Positions 1 to 11,145 of a DNA stretch of 64,000 nt are shown here, piece after piece (positions within the stretch are counted from its first letter, which is position 1; every line of letters begins with the position of its first letter). The notes under the pieces are model-generated. The model made no database searches. It worked only from the letters and a program-made list of their open reading frames with translations, and was not told the DNA's origin. Source of the DNA: Prunus persica (Eukaryota > Streptophyta > Magnoliopsida > Rosales > Rosaceae). Position numbers and translations under genes: made by a program. Location of the stretch: assembly GCF_000346465.2 (NCBI RefSeq), contig NC_034009.1:28804372-28868371 (forward strand), written 5' to 3'.

Positions 1-2
1 GG

Positions 3-185
3 GCTTTAGCAAACGGTGAGATAGTGTCGATCCACCCATCTTCAGTGTTTTTCAAGAACAAACCAGAGTGCCTAATTTTCAATGAACTAGTCGAAACTAA
101 TCGTAAATACATCCGCAACACAACTAAGATCGATTATTTGTGGTTAACTGAGCTTGCTCCTCAATTCTATGCCGTGCAGAATTAA
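3..185 (+). CDS. DEAH-box RNA helicase, C-terminal end (partial)
   Basis: An open frame from base 3 to the TAA at 183-185 gives about 60 residues with the signature of the OB-fold tail of DEAH/RHA helicases: GEIVSIHPSSVFF, then ECLIFNELVETNRKYIR, then a KIDYLWLTELAPQFY ending. In DHX-type helicases this segment (IHPSS, then a V/I-x-ELVxTxxxYIRxxTxI core, then WLxELAPxFY) lies after the ratchet domain and helps hold RNA during ATP-driven translocation. The upstream exons, including the motor domains, lie outside the window, so the exact orthologue cannot be named. Family assignment is firm; substrate and compartment are unknown. Confidence 0.8.
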   Translation, partial: ALANGEIVSIHPSSVFFKNKPECLIFNELVETNRKYIRNTTKIDYLWLTELAPQFYAVQN

Positions 186-1902
186 ATGTACTGCGGAGAG
201 GTATGCTTATTGGATTATTTGGGAATGCTGTTGTTGGATTCATTATCTGTAAACCTCCAGTTCTAATCTTCTTCTCTTCGGTCTTGGCTATAGATGATAT
301 AGGTAGTATATAACCTTAAGGCCTTGTTTGTTAGGGAGGACTAGACTGGACTAAGTTCTTACAAGTACCATGTTACATGCAGGTATGAACAAGATACTTT
401 CCACCTTGGATGTAATGTCATATAACTTGTTTGAAAGCTCTACTCTGGCTCTCCTATTTCGATGCCTGATCCTGACATGCAACAAGGACAGTGGTTAAAG
501 GACTGGTGACCTTGATGTCTGATTCTGGCATAACTAGTTACTGTTTTATGTTGAGAGAAGCGACTTGATGATGAGAGTTACTCGAAATATGGACCTTGGT
601 GATGATGTGTTTTGAGGGTCCATCTGTTGCCTGCTTGAACTAGAAGATTTTTGAAAAGCTTCTTAATCGTGTCCAGCCATTGATATACACAACTAGGAGC
701 ATTTGGAAGAAAGAAAATCCTGTAATGGCTTCACGATTGCAATACGACGTGAAGCACTTTTGCTTATGTTTAGAAAACAAGCTGCTACAGCTAGGCATCT
801 AATCTAACTAAATCCAAGTTGGATGCGGGTTATTTTCTCTGGGATTTCTACTTTGTTTCAGTGAGAATACAATTAACTGTTGATGATATAGATGGGGTAA
901 TGATATAGCCTTGTACCAAGTCAGGAGGAATCCGTACACTGATAAATCCAATACATTTATTCTCAGTTATGCATCGTTTCTTTAATAGAACTCTGTTATC
1001 TTATGTGTTAAGTATTATTGATTTTTGAATTTTTGTACGGTCAATGAGGCTACTACAAAGTATTTACTCATGGGTGGGACAAACTCTTTTATTCTGGTTC
1101 ACGGTTGGGTCAATCATGTGAGTTTGGTCTGAACTTTCGAGTATCCAACATGGGAGTTTGACTTGAGTTGGAAGAATCCAAAAACAAAGAAATTTGAAAA
1201 GTCAAGCAAACAGAGGCCCGGAAACAACAATAAATAAAAGAAAAGTCTTCATTCAACTATCACGAGCAAATATGAGGGGCTTTTCTAAGAGCAATGTCAG
1301 CGGTAAATAGGTAGAGTTGCTCTGATTTGTACAAATTATACAAGGATTTCTTGTTGAAATAATTAAAAGCATTTATTGTTGCATTTTAAGTTTTAGATTC
1401 GATTTCCTCCGGCTGTGTATCAAAATAAAACTTGTACAAACCATTATGATCGCTCCTAATCTAACAAATTATAAACAATGTGATTGGCCCCTCTGGCTAT
1501 GGGACTTTCGGAAGCTGACCATTTGGTCAAAATAAATGGCTAGACAGAAGAAGAAGAAAACAAAAAGAATAAATTCTTCTGTTTTGCTTTTTAACAAGGG
1601 AATTGAATTAACCCCACTCCAATCAATCCTCTGATTTCAAAGCGCTTTTCTTTGACTTTAATAAATTACACAAAAGTTCCATTTGTATATTTGAAACACA
1701 AACCCTTTTGTAATTTTTTCTTCTCTCTCTCGTTTTCCACATTAAACCTCTTGTAGCTAGTTTTTTAATACTAGCTACAACAACAACAACAACTTGGTCA
1801 AACTTTGTGTTTCCTCTATCTACTACATTAGCATTCCCATCACATTAATAATGCTTCATATTCTGACTCTGATGCTCTCTCTCATTCTCTGAAAGCAAGA
1901 AA
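186..1902. other. Intergenic region with helicase 3' end and methylesterase promoter
   Basis: No coding frame with recognisable similarity was seen. The left part should hold the helicase 3' UTR. The right part is AT-rich and ends in a pyrimidine-rich and CAA-rich leader (about 1715-1800) just before the methylesterase start, which is a plausible 5' UTR. No RNA gene or obvious repeat was recognised. Confidence 0.5.
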
Positions 1903-2467
1903 ATGGGGAACTCATTGGTATGTTTCTCACCATCACACAAGAAACCCAACAACAACAACAACTTCAACAGAGAGCCGTCCAAACGCTCACCATACTCTTC
2001 ACCTTTCTTGTCCTCCATTGCTAGCACTAGAAGATCAAACGGTTCAAGCAAGAAGAAAGAGATGCTTGCGGATGATTTGCTGCTTCAACAGCAAGCAATA
2101 GAGGCTGTTCTGCTGTTCCAGAACCACCAGAAGAACGCTTCATCGATACCGCTTAACCGATCCACTTCCGTGGTTTATCCCTCTCCTGGCCAACAGAATC
2201 AGAGCTTTACAAAAAGCTCCAGCTCTAGGCAACGTTTGCGTTCGGATGCTGTCAGCTTTCAGCCCCTAGAGCTTGTTGATAAGCAGGTTTGAACATGTTT
2301 GCATATGCACTTAGCCTCATCCAAAGTTATTTCATTCTCATTCATATAAGGATTTTGGGAAACTAATGACTGGTAAATTATTTTCTCTGTTTATAGCAAT
2401 CTACACTCATATCAAGAATCATATGATCCAAATTTAAGGCTGGGAATTGGAATACTAGCAATTAAAG

Positions 2468-2516
<49 letters not shown>

Positions 2517-4111
2517 AACCTTTAGGAACAGTGTACTGAGTTGGTCAACGCCGTGGACCAATTCTTGGAGCAATATTTTTTTTTTGGGTCTGATTCTTGG
2601 AGCATTTGCAGTACGGCTTAGTTAGGCAGAACCGTACGTTAACTGGGTTATACTATTTAAACTACATTATGTCACCTTCCATGACATGTTTTGTTTTGTG
2701 CTAGTTTTGCATTTGCTGTAAACTACATTTTGGCATCATGTTTGGTCTTGTTGGACGGTTGAATATTTCAGCTTCTGAGGATTGGTTAAATAAGTTTGAT
2801 CAGTTCCAAGCTTGCGTCCAAAATTCCACATTGGATGCTGCAAATATCTTTACCTAAGATATGACATCTCATAGTTTAACTACAGAGCAACAACATTTGA
2901 CTCTGCATATTTTCATATTTTCAAACAAAATAAGTCTTCTTTTTTTGGCTCAATTGCCTTGACAGTTTTGAACTTATATAAGTTTATTTCATTTATAGGA
3001 TGTAAAGACTGATGGTCTGGAAACCAATCATTTCATCCTTGTTCATGGAGGTGGCTTTGGTGCTTGGTGTTGGTATAAAAGCATGACACTTTTAGAAGAA
3101 AGTGGGTTCAAAGTTGATGCAGTTGACTTGACAGGTTCTGGAGTTCACTCCTTCGATACCAACAGCATTACAAGTCTTGCACAATATGTAAAGCCACTCA
3201 CTGACATCCTTGAGAAACTTGGGGATGGGAAGAAGGTTTCTGCTCTCTCTCTCTCTCTCTCTCTCTCTGTGACTCTGTGATATGAATATGATAGATGATT
3301 AATTTTAATGTACTAGGAAATAAATTTTTTTTTATCCTCTAAAATGCAGGTAATTCTGGTTGGACATGACTTTGGTGGCACATGTATCTCATATGTAATG
3401 GAGTTGTTTCCATCAAAAATTGCAAAAGCCATATTCATTTCTGCAGCAATGTTAGCTAGTGGGCAAAGTGCTCTCAATCTGTTTGCTCAACAGGTAGGGG
3501 GAAAGTAGATAAGAGAAAACAGCACAACAATTATAATTGCATTCAAGTATTTTATGTTCCTCTTCTTCATAAATTGAACTAGTTTATCGTGTTAATGCAG
3601 ACGGGGTCGAATGATCTGATGCGACAGGCTCAGATTTTCTTGTATGCCAATGGGAAGGATCAACCTCCAACAGCCATTAATCTTGACAAAAAATTGGCTG
3701 AAGACTTATTGTTCAATCAAAGTCCTGCAAAGGTATATATAGCTTATAGCATGGCGTGATCTGCTTTCAAAAAATGTCACAATTTATTCAGTGTTGATAT
3801 TGAAGCTTTTATTTATGTTCCTTCCAAACCAGGATGTTGCATTAGCATCAGTGTCCATGAGGCCAATCCCTTTTGCACCAGTGACAGAGAAGCTCTCTCT
3901 TTCCGGCACGAATTACGGCTCTGTCAGGCGGTTCTTCATAGTCACTCAAGAAGATCATGCCATAAGCGTTCCTCTACAGGAGACCATGATCGAATTAAAC
4001 CCTCCGGAACAAGTTTTCCGGCTTAAGGGCTCTGATCATGCACCTTTCTTCTCAAGGCCACAGGCTTTGCACAGGATATTAGTAGAGATATCCCAGATTC
4101 CTCCAATTTAG
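1903..4111 (+). CDS. MES: Putative methylesterase, plastid type (MES11/13/14/15 clade), 5 exons
   Basis: Coding exons are 1903-2286, 2999-3235, 3350-3493, 3601-3732 and 3833-4111. All junctions are GT-AG and in phase, giving 391 aa, close to the roughly 390 aa of Arabidopsis MES11. Residues 1-128 are a Ser/Asn/Arg-rich extension resembling a plastid targeting region. The rest is an alpha/beta-hydrolase: oxyanion-hole motif FILVHGGGFGAWCW, nucleophile elbow VGHDFGG (Asp about residue 214 where MES enzymes usually have Ser), and a C-terminal GSDHAPFFSRP with the catalytic His. The family hydrolyses methyl esters of hormones such as IAA, MeJA or MeSA. The Ser-to-Asp change makes ordinary esterase chemistry uncertain. 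The neighbour SPIRAL1-like gene matches the Arabidopsis order around MES15. Confidence 0.88.
2472..2511. repeat. (CT)n microsatellite in methylesterase intron 1
   Basis: About 20 uninterrupted CT units are seen in the sequence, inside the 712-bp first intron. Confidence 0.95.
3243..3268. repeat. (CT)n microsatellite just after a 5' splice site
   Basis: Thirteen CT units start seven bases into methylesterase intron 2 (donor at 3236). Confidence 0.95.
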
Positions 4112-4769
4112 GCATGAGCTGAGCTGCCATTACACCAGATATAGCATGTTCAACAATGCAGCACATAATAAGTCAAGTGTTCAGTGTATTGAGGTTTATT
4201 TTCCTGTCACCGCATATAGAAAGTGTACATATATTTTTGTGTGCTTCACTTCTGTACATCCAGCTAATATTTATAACAGCAAAAATATTTATGGTAAATT
4301 ACTTGAAAACAAGGGGTAGCTTAGAAGCATCATGTGAATTTTATGTTTTGGCAGGCTTAGGTTTAAATTTGCCCAATCAGTAACAGATAATTTTTTGGCC
4401 TATTTACGTGTATGGTAAGTTGGTAAGTTGGTAACTATGGTTTACACATGATGCATGGCCTACAAATGGAATGTGCCAGCAGGTGGATTACATCAAATGC
4501 CTCACTGGCATAACATTTTATCCCAATTACTTACCTAAGGATTAAAATACTCCCAAAAATGGAAAGAATACCCTGTATTGTATTGTATTGTATATCAACA
4601 CATTATTATTGGTGGTGGTTTGGTTTAAAACTTTAAATACATTTGAACTTATTCGTATTATATTTTTAAAATTTTAAAATAAAATAAAAATCTTAAGTTT
4701 CCCTCCCTATATGCAACTCAAAAGTAATTAGGACTGAATTATTTATCTATCTATATATAAAGTAAAAGA
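4112..4769. other. Intergenic, methylesterase 3' flank
   Basis: AT-rich sequence with no recognisable gene. It includes a short TGTAT-rich run near 4575-4592 and leads to the target duplication of the solo LTR at 4770. Confidence 0.5.
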
Positions 4770-4774
4770 CAGAG
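4770..4774. repeat. Target-site duplication, left copy (CAGAG)
   Basis: Identical to 7947-7951 on the other side of the solo LTR. Confidence 0.85.
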
Positions 4775-5051
4775 TGTAATGACCCAAACTTAAAATTCAT
4801 TTATAATTAGTAATTTATTATGCGGAAAGACAATTTTGCCCTTGGACTAAATTATGAACAAAAAGTTGACTTTTTGACCGAAAAGGAATTTGACAATTCC
4901 ACATACACCGTTGCGTAGAGCACGACGACACGAGTTCATAGACACGAAGTGAACTCGAATCGGAGCTTTAACGAAGAAAATACGAGTAAAATATCACGAG
5001 GGGCAAAATGGTAATTTAAAAAATTAGATTTTGTATAAAAAACCTCAGCTT

Positions 5052-5076
<25 letters not shown>
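5052..5076. repeat. (CT)n microsatellite within the solo LTR
   Basis: Pyrimidine run of CT units with a TT interruption, inside the LTR and upstream of the nested Cassandra. Confidence 0.9.
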
Positions 5077-5085
<9 letters not shown>

Positions 5086-5331
5086 CCCGCGAGTCCTCCT
5101 CCTTCTCTGGTTTTTCTTCTGTTCGACGCCCTCCAGATTTCAGAACCACCACTACCGGCCACCACAATCCCCAACACCGGTACCAACCTGACCGGCCCGA
5201 CCCCGCCGTCACGTCGCAGCTCACTCCTGCCGCGAGCCGCTAGCCAGTTGTAAGATCCCACATCGACCAACGGAGAGGGGGTGATGTGCCTTATATGTGC
5301 ACACCCGCATCCATCTAGCACAAGGTCTTTT

Positions 5332-5437
5332 GGGAGCTCACTGGCTTCGGAGTCATGGGAACTCCGAAGTTAAGCGAGTTGGGAGCTAGAGCAATTCTAG
5401 GATGGGTGACCCACTGGGAAGTTGCTCGTGAGCTCCC
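5332..5437 (+). ncRNA. 5S-rRNA-like domain in the Cassandra 5' LTR
   Basis: The segment is closed by GGGAGCT/AGCTCCC ends that can pair like 5S helix I. It contains AACTCCGAAGTTAAGCG (box A region) and AGGATGGGTGACCCACTGGG (box C region), closely matching the internal polymerase III promoter of plant 5S rRNA. In Cassandra this domain is thought to drive or influence transcription. It is a retrotransposon-borne relic or co-opted promoter, not a ribosomal gene. Confidence 0.9.
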
Positions 5438-5522
5438 ATAAACAAAACCGTGAGGGCAGAGGGGGACGCTCAAAGCGGACAATATCGTGTTACGGCGGAG
5501 CAAATCCCGGGATGTGACAATT

Positions 5523-5534
5523 TGGTATCAGAGC
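5523..5534 (+). other. Cassandra primer-binding site
   Basis: TGGTATCAGAGC, complementary to the 3' end of initiator tRNA-Met, lies four bases after the 5' LTR end. Confidence 0.9.
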
Positions 5535-5677
5535 AACTCTGCCGTGTGGTGTGAGTGTGCCGACGAGGACGTCGGGCCCTTAAGGGGGGTGAATTGTAAG
5601 ATCCCATATCGACCAACGGAGAGGGGGTGATGTGCCTTATATGTGCACACCCGCATCCATCTAGCACGAGGCCTTTT

Positions 5678-5783
5678 GGGAGCTCACTGGCTTCAGAGTC
5701 ATGGGAACTCCGAAGTTAAGCGAGTTGGGGGCTAGAGCAATTCCAAGATGGGTGACCCACTAGGAAGTTGCTCGTGAGCTCCC
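5678..5783 (+). ncRNA. 5S-rRNA-like domain in the Cassandra 3' LTR
   Basis: Second copy of the same domain, again with GGGAGCT and AGCTCCC ends and the box A and box C cores. It differs from the first copy at a few positions, for example CTTCAGAGTC against CTTCGGAGTC. Confidence 0.9.
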
Positions 5784-7946
5784 AGAAACAAAACCGTGAG
5801 GGCAGAGGAGGCGCCCAAAGCGGACAATATCGTTCTACGGCGGAGCAGATCCCGGGATGTGACACCAATCGCCGGAAACGGCAGAAATTCTGCCGATTTT
5901 GTCAAAACTTCAACCCGTTCGTTCTCCTTCAATTCTCCTCCAAATTTGTCGAGTAAGGTATGGATTTCTACATATTTTCCATGCTCTAGCTCATGGTTGG
6001 GTAGGTGTGCATCGAATTGGACCGTAGCTAGCTCAGTTTTCAATTTGGAATTCGGCCAGTTTTCGGCCTCCGTGTTCGGCCACTTCCGGTTAGTTTTTGG
6101 GGTAGGTCCAAGAACAAAAGTGGTTCCAAATATGGTGTTCTACCTAGGATAGGAGTTTGGAGCCTTGATTTTGAGATTTTCCGGCGATGCGTTATTGCTT
6201 TGGACACCCATCGCTGCCGGAGCATGCGACGGCACGTGGGTGAGGGTGGTGCAGTGGCACTGTGTCCTGATGCGATCCTTAGATTGTCACGAGCGCATAG
6301 GGCTTTGCGGATCTCAATTTGGATACCGTTTGAGCCTCGAAATGATTTTTCATATTGTGCGATTATCGGGTTCAATACTGTTGAGCCGTTGGATCGTAAT
6401 CAATTTTAGGTATATTATTTGAGATACTTGTAGAAACGTGTAGGATTCGACGGATTTTGAATCGAAGTCCCGGATACTCCGAAATCGCGAACTCTAGGGC
6501 TAGGGTTTAGCAATTATGTGATTACAGGATTTTGATCGATCCGACCGTCCGATTGACACCAATACCCTCGGGACATGTGTCCTAGATATATTGGACCTTC
6601 TAGCGACTTCCGGATCATATTGTGAGGTCATGGACCCGTGGGGTTTCGGATTGACGTTGGACTTTAGCGCTTTTTGAGTCCTAAGATACCGCTAAACTAC
6701 CCCACGTGGAAGGAAAGCTGTTATGGGCATATGGATCACTTTAAATTGATGCACGTACTTTTAGGAGCTTTGTATTAATAGAATATTATGGTCATTGAAT
6801 CAGGCACCCGGGCACCAGTTGACCTGCAGGAGGGACCTTCAAGAAGTCCAACGAGCTCAGACTATCAGTGAGTGGACTCTTTGTTTTTATAAACGAATTT
6901 AAATTTAAGCAGTTCAGTTTCAGTCATAAACTGTTTTATTCTGTTAAATATTTTATGTTGTATGTTACCGAGTGAAATCTCCTTTAAAGAATTCAAGAAA
7001 AGAAATTCTAGTTAATTGTCAGATAAATGGCAGCAGACTTTTAAAGGTTACAGACAGTTATTTATGCTTCAGAAATTTTATATTTTCCTAAATCACCTTG
7101 TATCCAGAGATTAAATATTGCCTTCGGATTATATTTGTTGCCTTCGGTTTCGTCAGCATGCTTGACAGTTGCCCCACGAGTTCCTTGGTATTCGAACTCG
7201 TGTGGAGCGAGTAATGCGGATAAAGGTGGACTACGGTCCCCTGAATCCTACGAGTTGCGGCTCGGACTGACTTCGTGTCACTGAGACCTGCGAGTATGTG
7301 TCACCCATGGTGATGCAAGGAATTGACGGATATAAGGATTTGACGGAAATAAGGGTATTCCTAGGTGATAGTTTAAACTGTTTTCAAATGTATATACTTA
7401 TCTACATGCATTGATTTCAGAAATAAGGAAAATAAGCTAGTTTGTATAACTGTTTTTACAGTGGGGTTAGTATGTTCATATACTATTTTCTAAACTTTGG
7501 TTTTGGGTCCATTCACCCTTTTTGTTGTTTTGCGCCCCCGGGTAGTAGAAGTGCACAGGAATCCACTACCGGGCCACTTCCCATCTTCCGCGGCTTTCTT
7601 CTGATGTAGGATCTGTATTTTGTACAAAGATTCACTCCTTTGTAAATTCTTAGTAGTCGCTCTGATGTTTTGCCCTAGATTGACACTTGAATTGTTGGAA
7701 TGTATATATACGTATGCTGACAGTTGGTTGTATATATATGTACTTGTTTGGCAGGTAAAAATATTTTGGTATTGAGCCAGTTACAAGAGAAACTCTGCCG
7801 GTTTTTCGGTAGAAGTCAACCTTGTTATTTTATCGTGTTTTGTATAGAAGGGCAAATAAGTCATTTGTGCCCGACATTCACCAGGTGTCGGACACGCACA
7901 GGGTCTGACTCGAATTCCAAAGCGAAATTTGGATCGGGTCCTGTCA

Positions 7947-7951
7947 CAGAG
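7947..7951. repeat. Target-site duplication, right copy (CAGAG)
   Basis: Identical to 4770-4774. Confidence 0.85.
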
Positions 7952-9480
7952 AATGGTGAAACATTCAAAATGTTATAAAATGCCATTGGTTAATGTAAAC
8001 ATTAAGAATTTAAATTATTATTAAATTATGATAATATGGTAAATTCACATTTTTATACTAAAAAAATTAAAATTAAAAGAAAATTCATATAATAGATCCT
8101 ATTTTTATGGAACACAACTACCCATTTTAAAAAAAGCCTAGATCAACAGTTAGTAGTTTGATAATAATACATGTGTAAACTTGTTAAATATTCTATTAAA
8201 AAAAATAAACAAAAGTGAAAATTATTAATAAACAAAGGGCGGAAAGCAGAGACTAATCACTTTCAACGACGGTAAAATACTTTACTTCCCCACTTACATT
8301 CACAATTGGGTTATTGCCTTTGCTCCCGCCATGTCGTTTTTATTTTAAAAGGTGAAAGTGAAAAGCTTCAAAATTCAAAATTTCAGGAAAATTTATAATG
8401 AAAATCTAAATTGGTTACAAACGATTTTTTTTTCGTATAAATGAACACTCAATTTTTAAGAATTAAAATAAAATAAAAATAGAAAAACAGTGAGTGTATG
8501 TACTCATATATATAACGCATAGATTTGGCGTAGCTTTTGCTGTCTCAGTACTAAGGTTACAGTGTTTTTCACTCCCTCTGCTTCACAGCTTTCCCTCCAG
8601 ATCTGATCCCAACAACCAGGTACCCTACCCAGCCCTATCTCTAACCCTAGATCTCTGCCTCTTATCTCGGATTTAGGTTTCAGTGTTTCAATCACTGGGT
8701 TGTGCTTTCAATTCCTTACCTTTAATCGATTTCACTGTTTTTGATTTGATGCTTTCTCTTGTTCTTCTCGCTGTGTTTTTTTATAATGAATATTTGATAT
8801 TTCTTCGGTTGATTTTGTGGGTGAAATTGTGGCCCGGCACTGATTAGCATGTTGAGGTTCATTTCTTTTGGTAGATCTATATATGTTGCTTTGTTCAAGT
8901 GTGTGATTGAGACATTTCTCTTGCTTCGGTTTGGGATTTCTTGGCTGTGCAGTTTATGGTGGATCTGTTTATTTTCCCCTTTTTTGTACGGAAAACTTTG
9001 TGGATTTGAGCGTACATTTTGCTGAATTATGCGTCTTTGTGTCTAATTTAGCTGAAATGATCATTTGGGTATTAAATAGTGAAGTAAACTTTCAAAAATA
9101 AAGAGAGCTGGAATGGTTTGGCCTACCAAACGCCCCATGCTTGAGCCTTTTTTTCTGATGAAGGCAGAAGCCTACCATGCGGATACTAAGAGATTTTTTT
9201 TTTCTTTTCTCCCGGATTTATTGTAAATGTTTTGTTCTATAAAATGGATCAACAATAGGCTTGTTCGATTTCAAAGCATTTCAAGACATTGAAGCAAATA
9301 GTGATAAGGTCCTTGTGATAAATTTTCCTGCTGGCATATGACTGATGGTATATGTTTGAGGCTTCCAGTAGCAATCAATAGTATAATATCTTGCAATGTT
9401 TGTTCTTTTTCCCAAACATCTATTCTAACTATCTACTTGTAACACAGAGTGTAGGGTTATCTAAGAACAAGTTGGAGAAC
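7952..9480. other. Intergenic plus SPIRAL1-like promoter and 5' UTR
   Basis: 7952-8500 is AT-rich with no gene seen. A TATA-like ATATATATAAC lies at about 8506-8516. A pyrimidine-rich leader follows and appears to end at a donor (CCAG/GTACCC, exon end 8619), with a plausible acceptor before 9448, so the 5' UTR probably carries an intron of about 830 bp. The splice calls in the UTR are inference. Confidence 0.5.
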
Positions 9481-10385
9481 ATGGGTCGTGGAGTTAGCAG
9501 TGGTGGGGGACAGAGTTCTTTGGGCTATCTTTTCGGGAGTGGGGAGGCTCCAAAACCGGCCGCAAACAACACCCAAGCTGCACCAATTCCAAACGAAGGG
9601 AGGGTTGTGACTAATGAGCCTGCTTCCAAACCTACTGCTCCTCCTCCTGCTCCTGAGCCAGTAGATATCACCAAGCAGATTCCTGCTGGCATCCACAGTA
9701 CTTCTTCAAACAACTACATGCGTGCAGATGGCCAGAACACTGGAAACTTCATTACGGTATGGTTTTCCTGCTTGTCTATACTATTTTAGATGCAGTGTTC
9801 ATACATTTTTTATTATTAAATGTTAGATCAAAATGTTGCTCTCTGTTTTCTTTTGTGTTTTTCAATTTCTTTCATAGGATAGAACATGACATGTAAAATG
9901 CGGGTCTTGATTAACAACTTTAAATATCTCAGCATTTTGCTAATTTGGTAAAACATTCTTCCCCATGTTGTAAAAAGGTTCAAGTTTCAACCTAGAAGTA
10001 TTTCTCATCTACACCATCTAACATTTTAAGATTCACCCGTCTTTCCTCCCCTTCCTGCCCCTGTACCTTCTCCCTCTCTCCCTCCCTCAAGGGTAGCACA
10101 CAGGTAGTAGTGAACCTGTGCCTGATTGGATTGTGCTTCCCGACCTTTACTTCACCTAAGTACTGACACAGATAGGGCTTGTTCCGGTGTTTGATCACTT
10201 ATTGTGCCTCCGTAAACTTGTCTTTACAGCTCAAAACACAGTTGGTTGTAATGTCTTTTTGTGTGTTTTATTATGTCGGTATTGATTTTCCTTGTGTGCA
10301 GGATCGACCCTCGACTAAGGTCCACTCTGCCCCAGGTGGTGGTTCTTCTCTGGATTACCTCTTTGGTGGACCAGGTGGCAACTGA
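9481..10385 (+). CDS. SP1L: SPIRAL1-like microtubule-associated protein, 2 coding exons
   Basis: Exons 9481-9756 and 10302-10385 join in phase at GT-AG sites to give 119 aa. The protein begins MGRGVSSGGGQSSLGYLFG and ends with APGGGSSLDYLFGGPGGN. These repeated G-G-G-x-S-S-L-x-Y-L-F-G ends are diagnostic of the SPIRAL1 family, and the middle is Pro/Ala-rich and probably disordered. SPIRAL1 proteins are small plant-specific proteins that bind cortical microtubules and support directional cell expansion. The length fits SP1-LIKE proteins (about 100-120 aa). Order beside the methylesterase matches Arabidopsis AT1G69230 (SP1L2), from memory. An in-frame longer start upstream lacks homology and is not used. 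Confidence 0.93.
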
Positions 10386-11145
10386 GACATGCCTTAGCAT
10401 TGTTGAATTTTGTGGAACCTCTATTTTGGATGAGGCAATGCCTTCCATCCTTTATATAAACAATTATGACTTTTATGGATTCTGTGATGTAATATAGGTG
10501 TTGTGGTTGTTGGGATCATTCAATCAAAGAGTGCTCTTTTTTAGACGCATAAACCATCTGATACAGATTTCCTTGTCATGGACAAAGCAGCATTTCCCTA
10601 GTGCATATTTGGTGTTTTCTCTGTTATTTTCCCAGTGATTAATTTCTGTTAGCCATCTTTACGTGGTCATTTTTGTTGTTTTGAAATTCAAGTGGTGGTG
10701 ATAATCGGTAAAATTTAAATTTTCTTTTTGAATGTCATGCCTTTCTTTTGCGTTGCCAGGCTCATGTGATCCGTCGTGTCTCTCGTGTTCCCAGTTCTCA
10801 CATCGAAGTTATAAAAGTTATAAAAGAAAAATAAAATAATAAAACAAATAAGAAGAAAGGAAAAAATAGAAAACCACTATTTGTGACGGAAATACAATTT
10901 TGACTAACCAGTTTCAGAGGCAATACAACAAATCAAATTGGTTTCTCAGGAATAAAAGATCCAACTATGAAATGATTAGACGTGCTGGCAAGGACTGGAC
11001 ATAATTTACATGAGTTATCTTGTCCCACGATATTCAATTTCTGCAGATTGAAATCATACGGTAATTCTCGATGTGTTCAAACAAAATTAAGTCTCTTAAC
11101 CAGTTCATGTGCTCAAGAAATCTACAGTTTCTCTCGCATACCAGA
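10386..11145. other. Intergenic between convergent SPIRAL1-like and COQ4 genes
   Basis: Should contain both 3' UTRs. No other gene, RNA or clear repeat was recognised. Confidence 0.5.

Larger units (their letters stand above)
5249..5864 (+). mobile_element. Cassandra TRIM retrotransposon (complete, 616 bp)
   Basis: Two direct LTRs (5249-5519, 271 bp, and 5595-5864, 270 bp) begin TGTAAGATCCCA and end GGGATGTGACA. A 75-bp interior has a primer-binding site complementary to initiator tRNA-Met (TGGTATCAGAGC at 5523-5534) and a polypurine tract (about 5582-5594). Each LTR holds a 5S-rRNA-like segment, the hallmark of Cassandra, a non-autonomous Terminal-repeat Retrotransposon In Miniature widespread in plants. 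It encodes no protein and would need enzymes in trans. Flanks are CCAGT (5244-5248) and CCAAT (5865-5869), a target duplication with one mismatch. It lies inside the larger solo LTR. Confidence 0.95.
4775..7946 (+). mobile_element. Solo LTR of a large LTR retrotransposon (nested Cassandra inside)
   Basis: The element begins TGTAATGACCC and ends GGTCCTGTCA, and is flanked by the identical 5-bp CAGAG at 4770-4774 and 7947-7951. It has TG...CA ends, is 3172 bp long, and is about 2.55 kb once the nested Cassandra element and its extra target copy are removed. No gag-pol reading frame, primer-binding site or second LTR is present, so it is best read as a solo LTR left by LTR-LTR recombination. The long, CDS-free, moderately GC-rich LTR resembles those of chromovirus-type Gypsy elements in dicots, but the lineage is an inference. 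Confidence 0.8.

Noticed and set aside
5332..5783. Two genuine 5S rRNA genes
   Set aside because: They lie at matching positions in the two LTRs of a Cassandra element, with primer-binding site and target duplications, and differ from the 5S consensus at many positions. They are transposon-borne copies.
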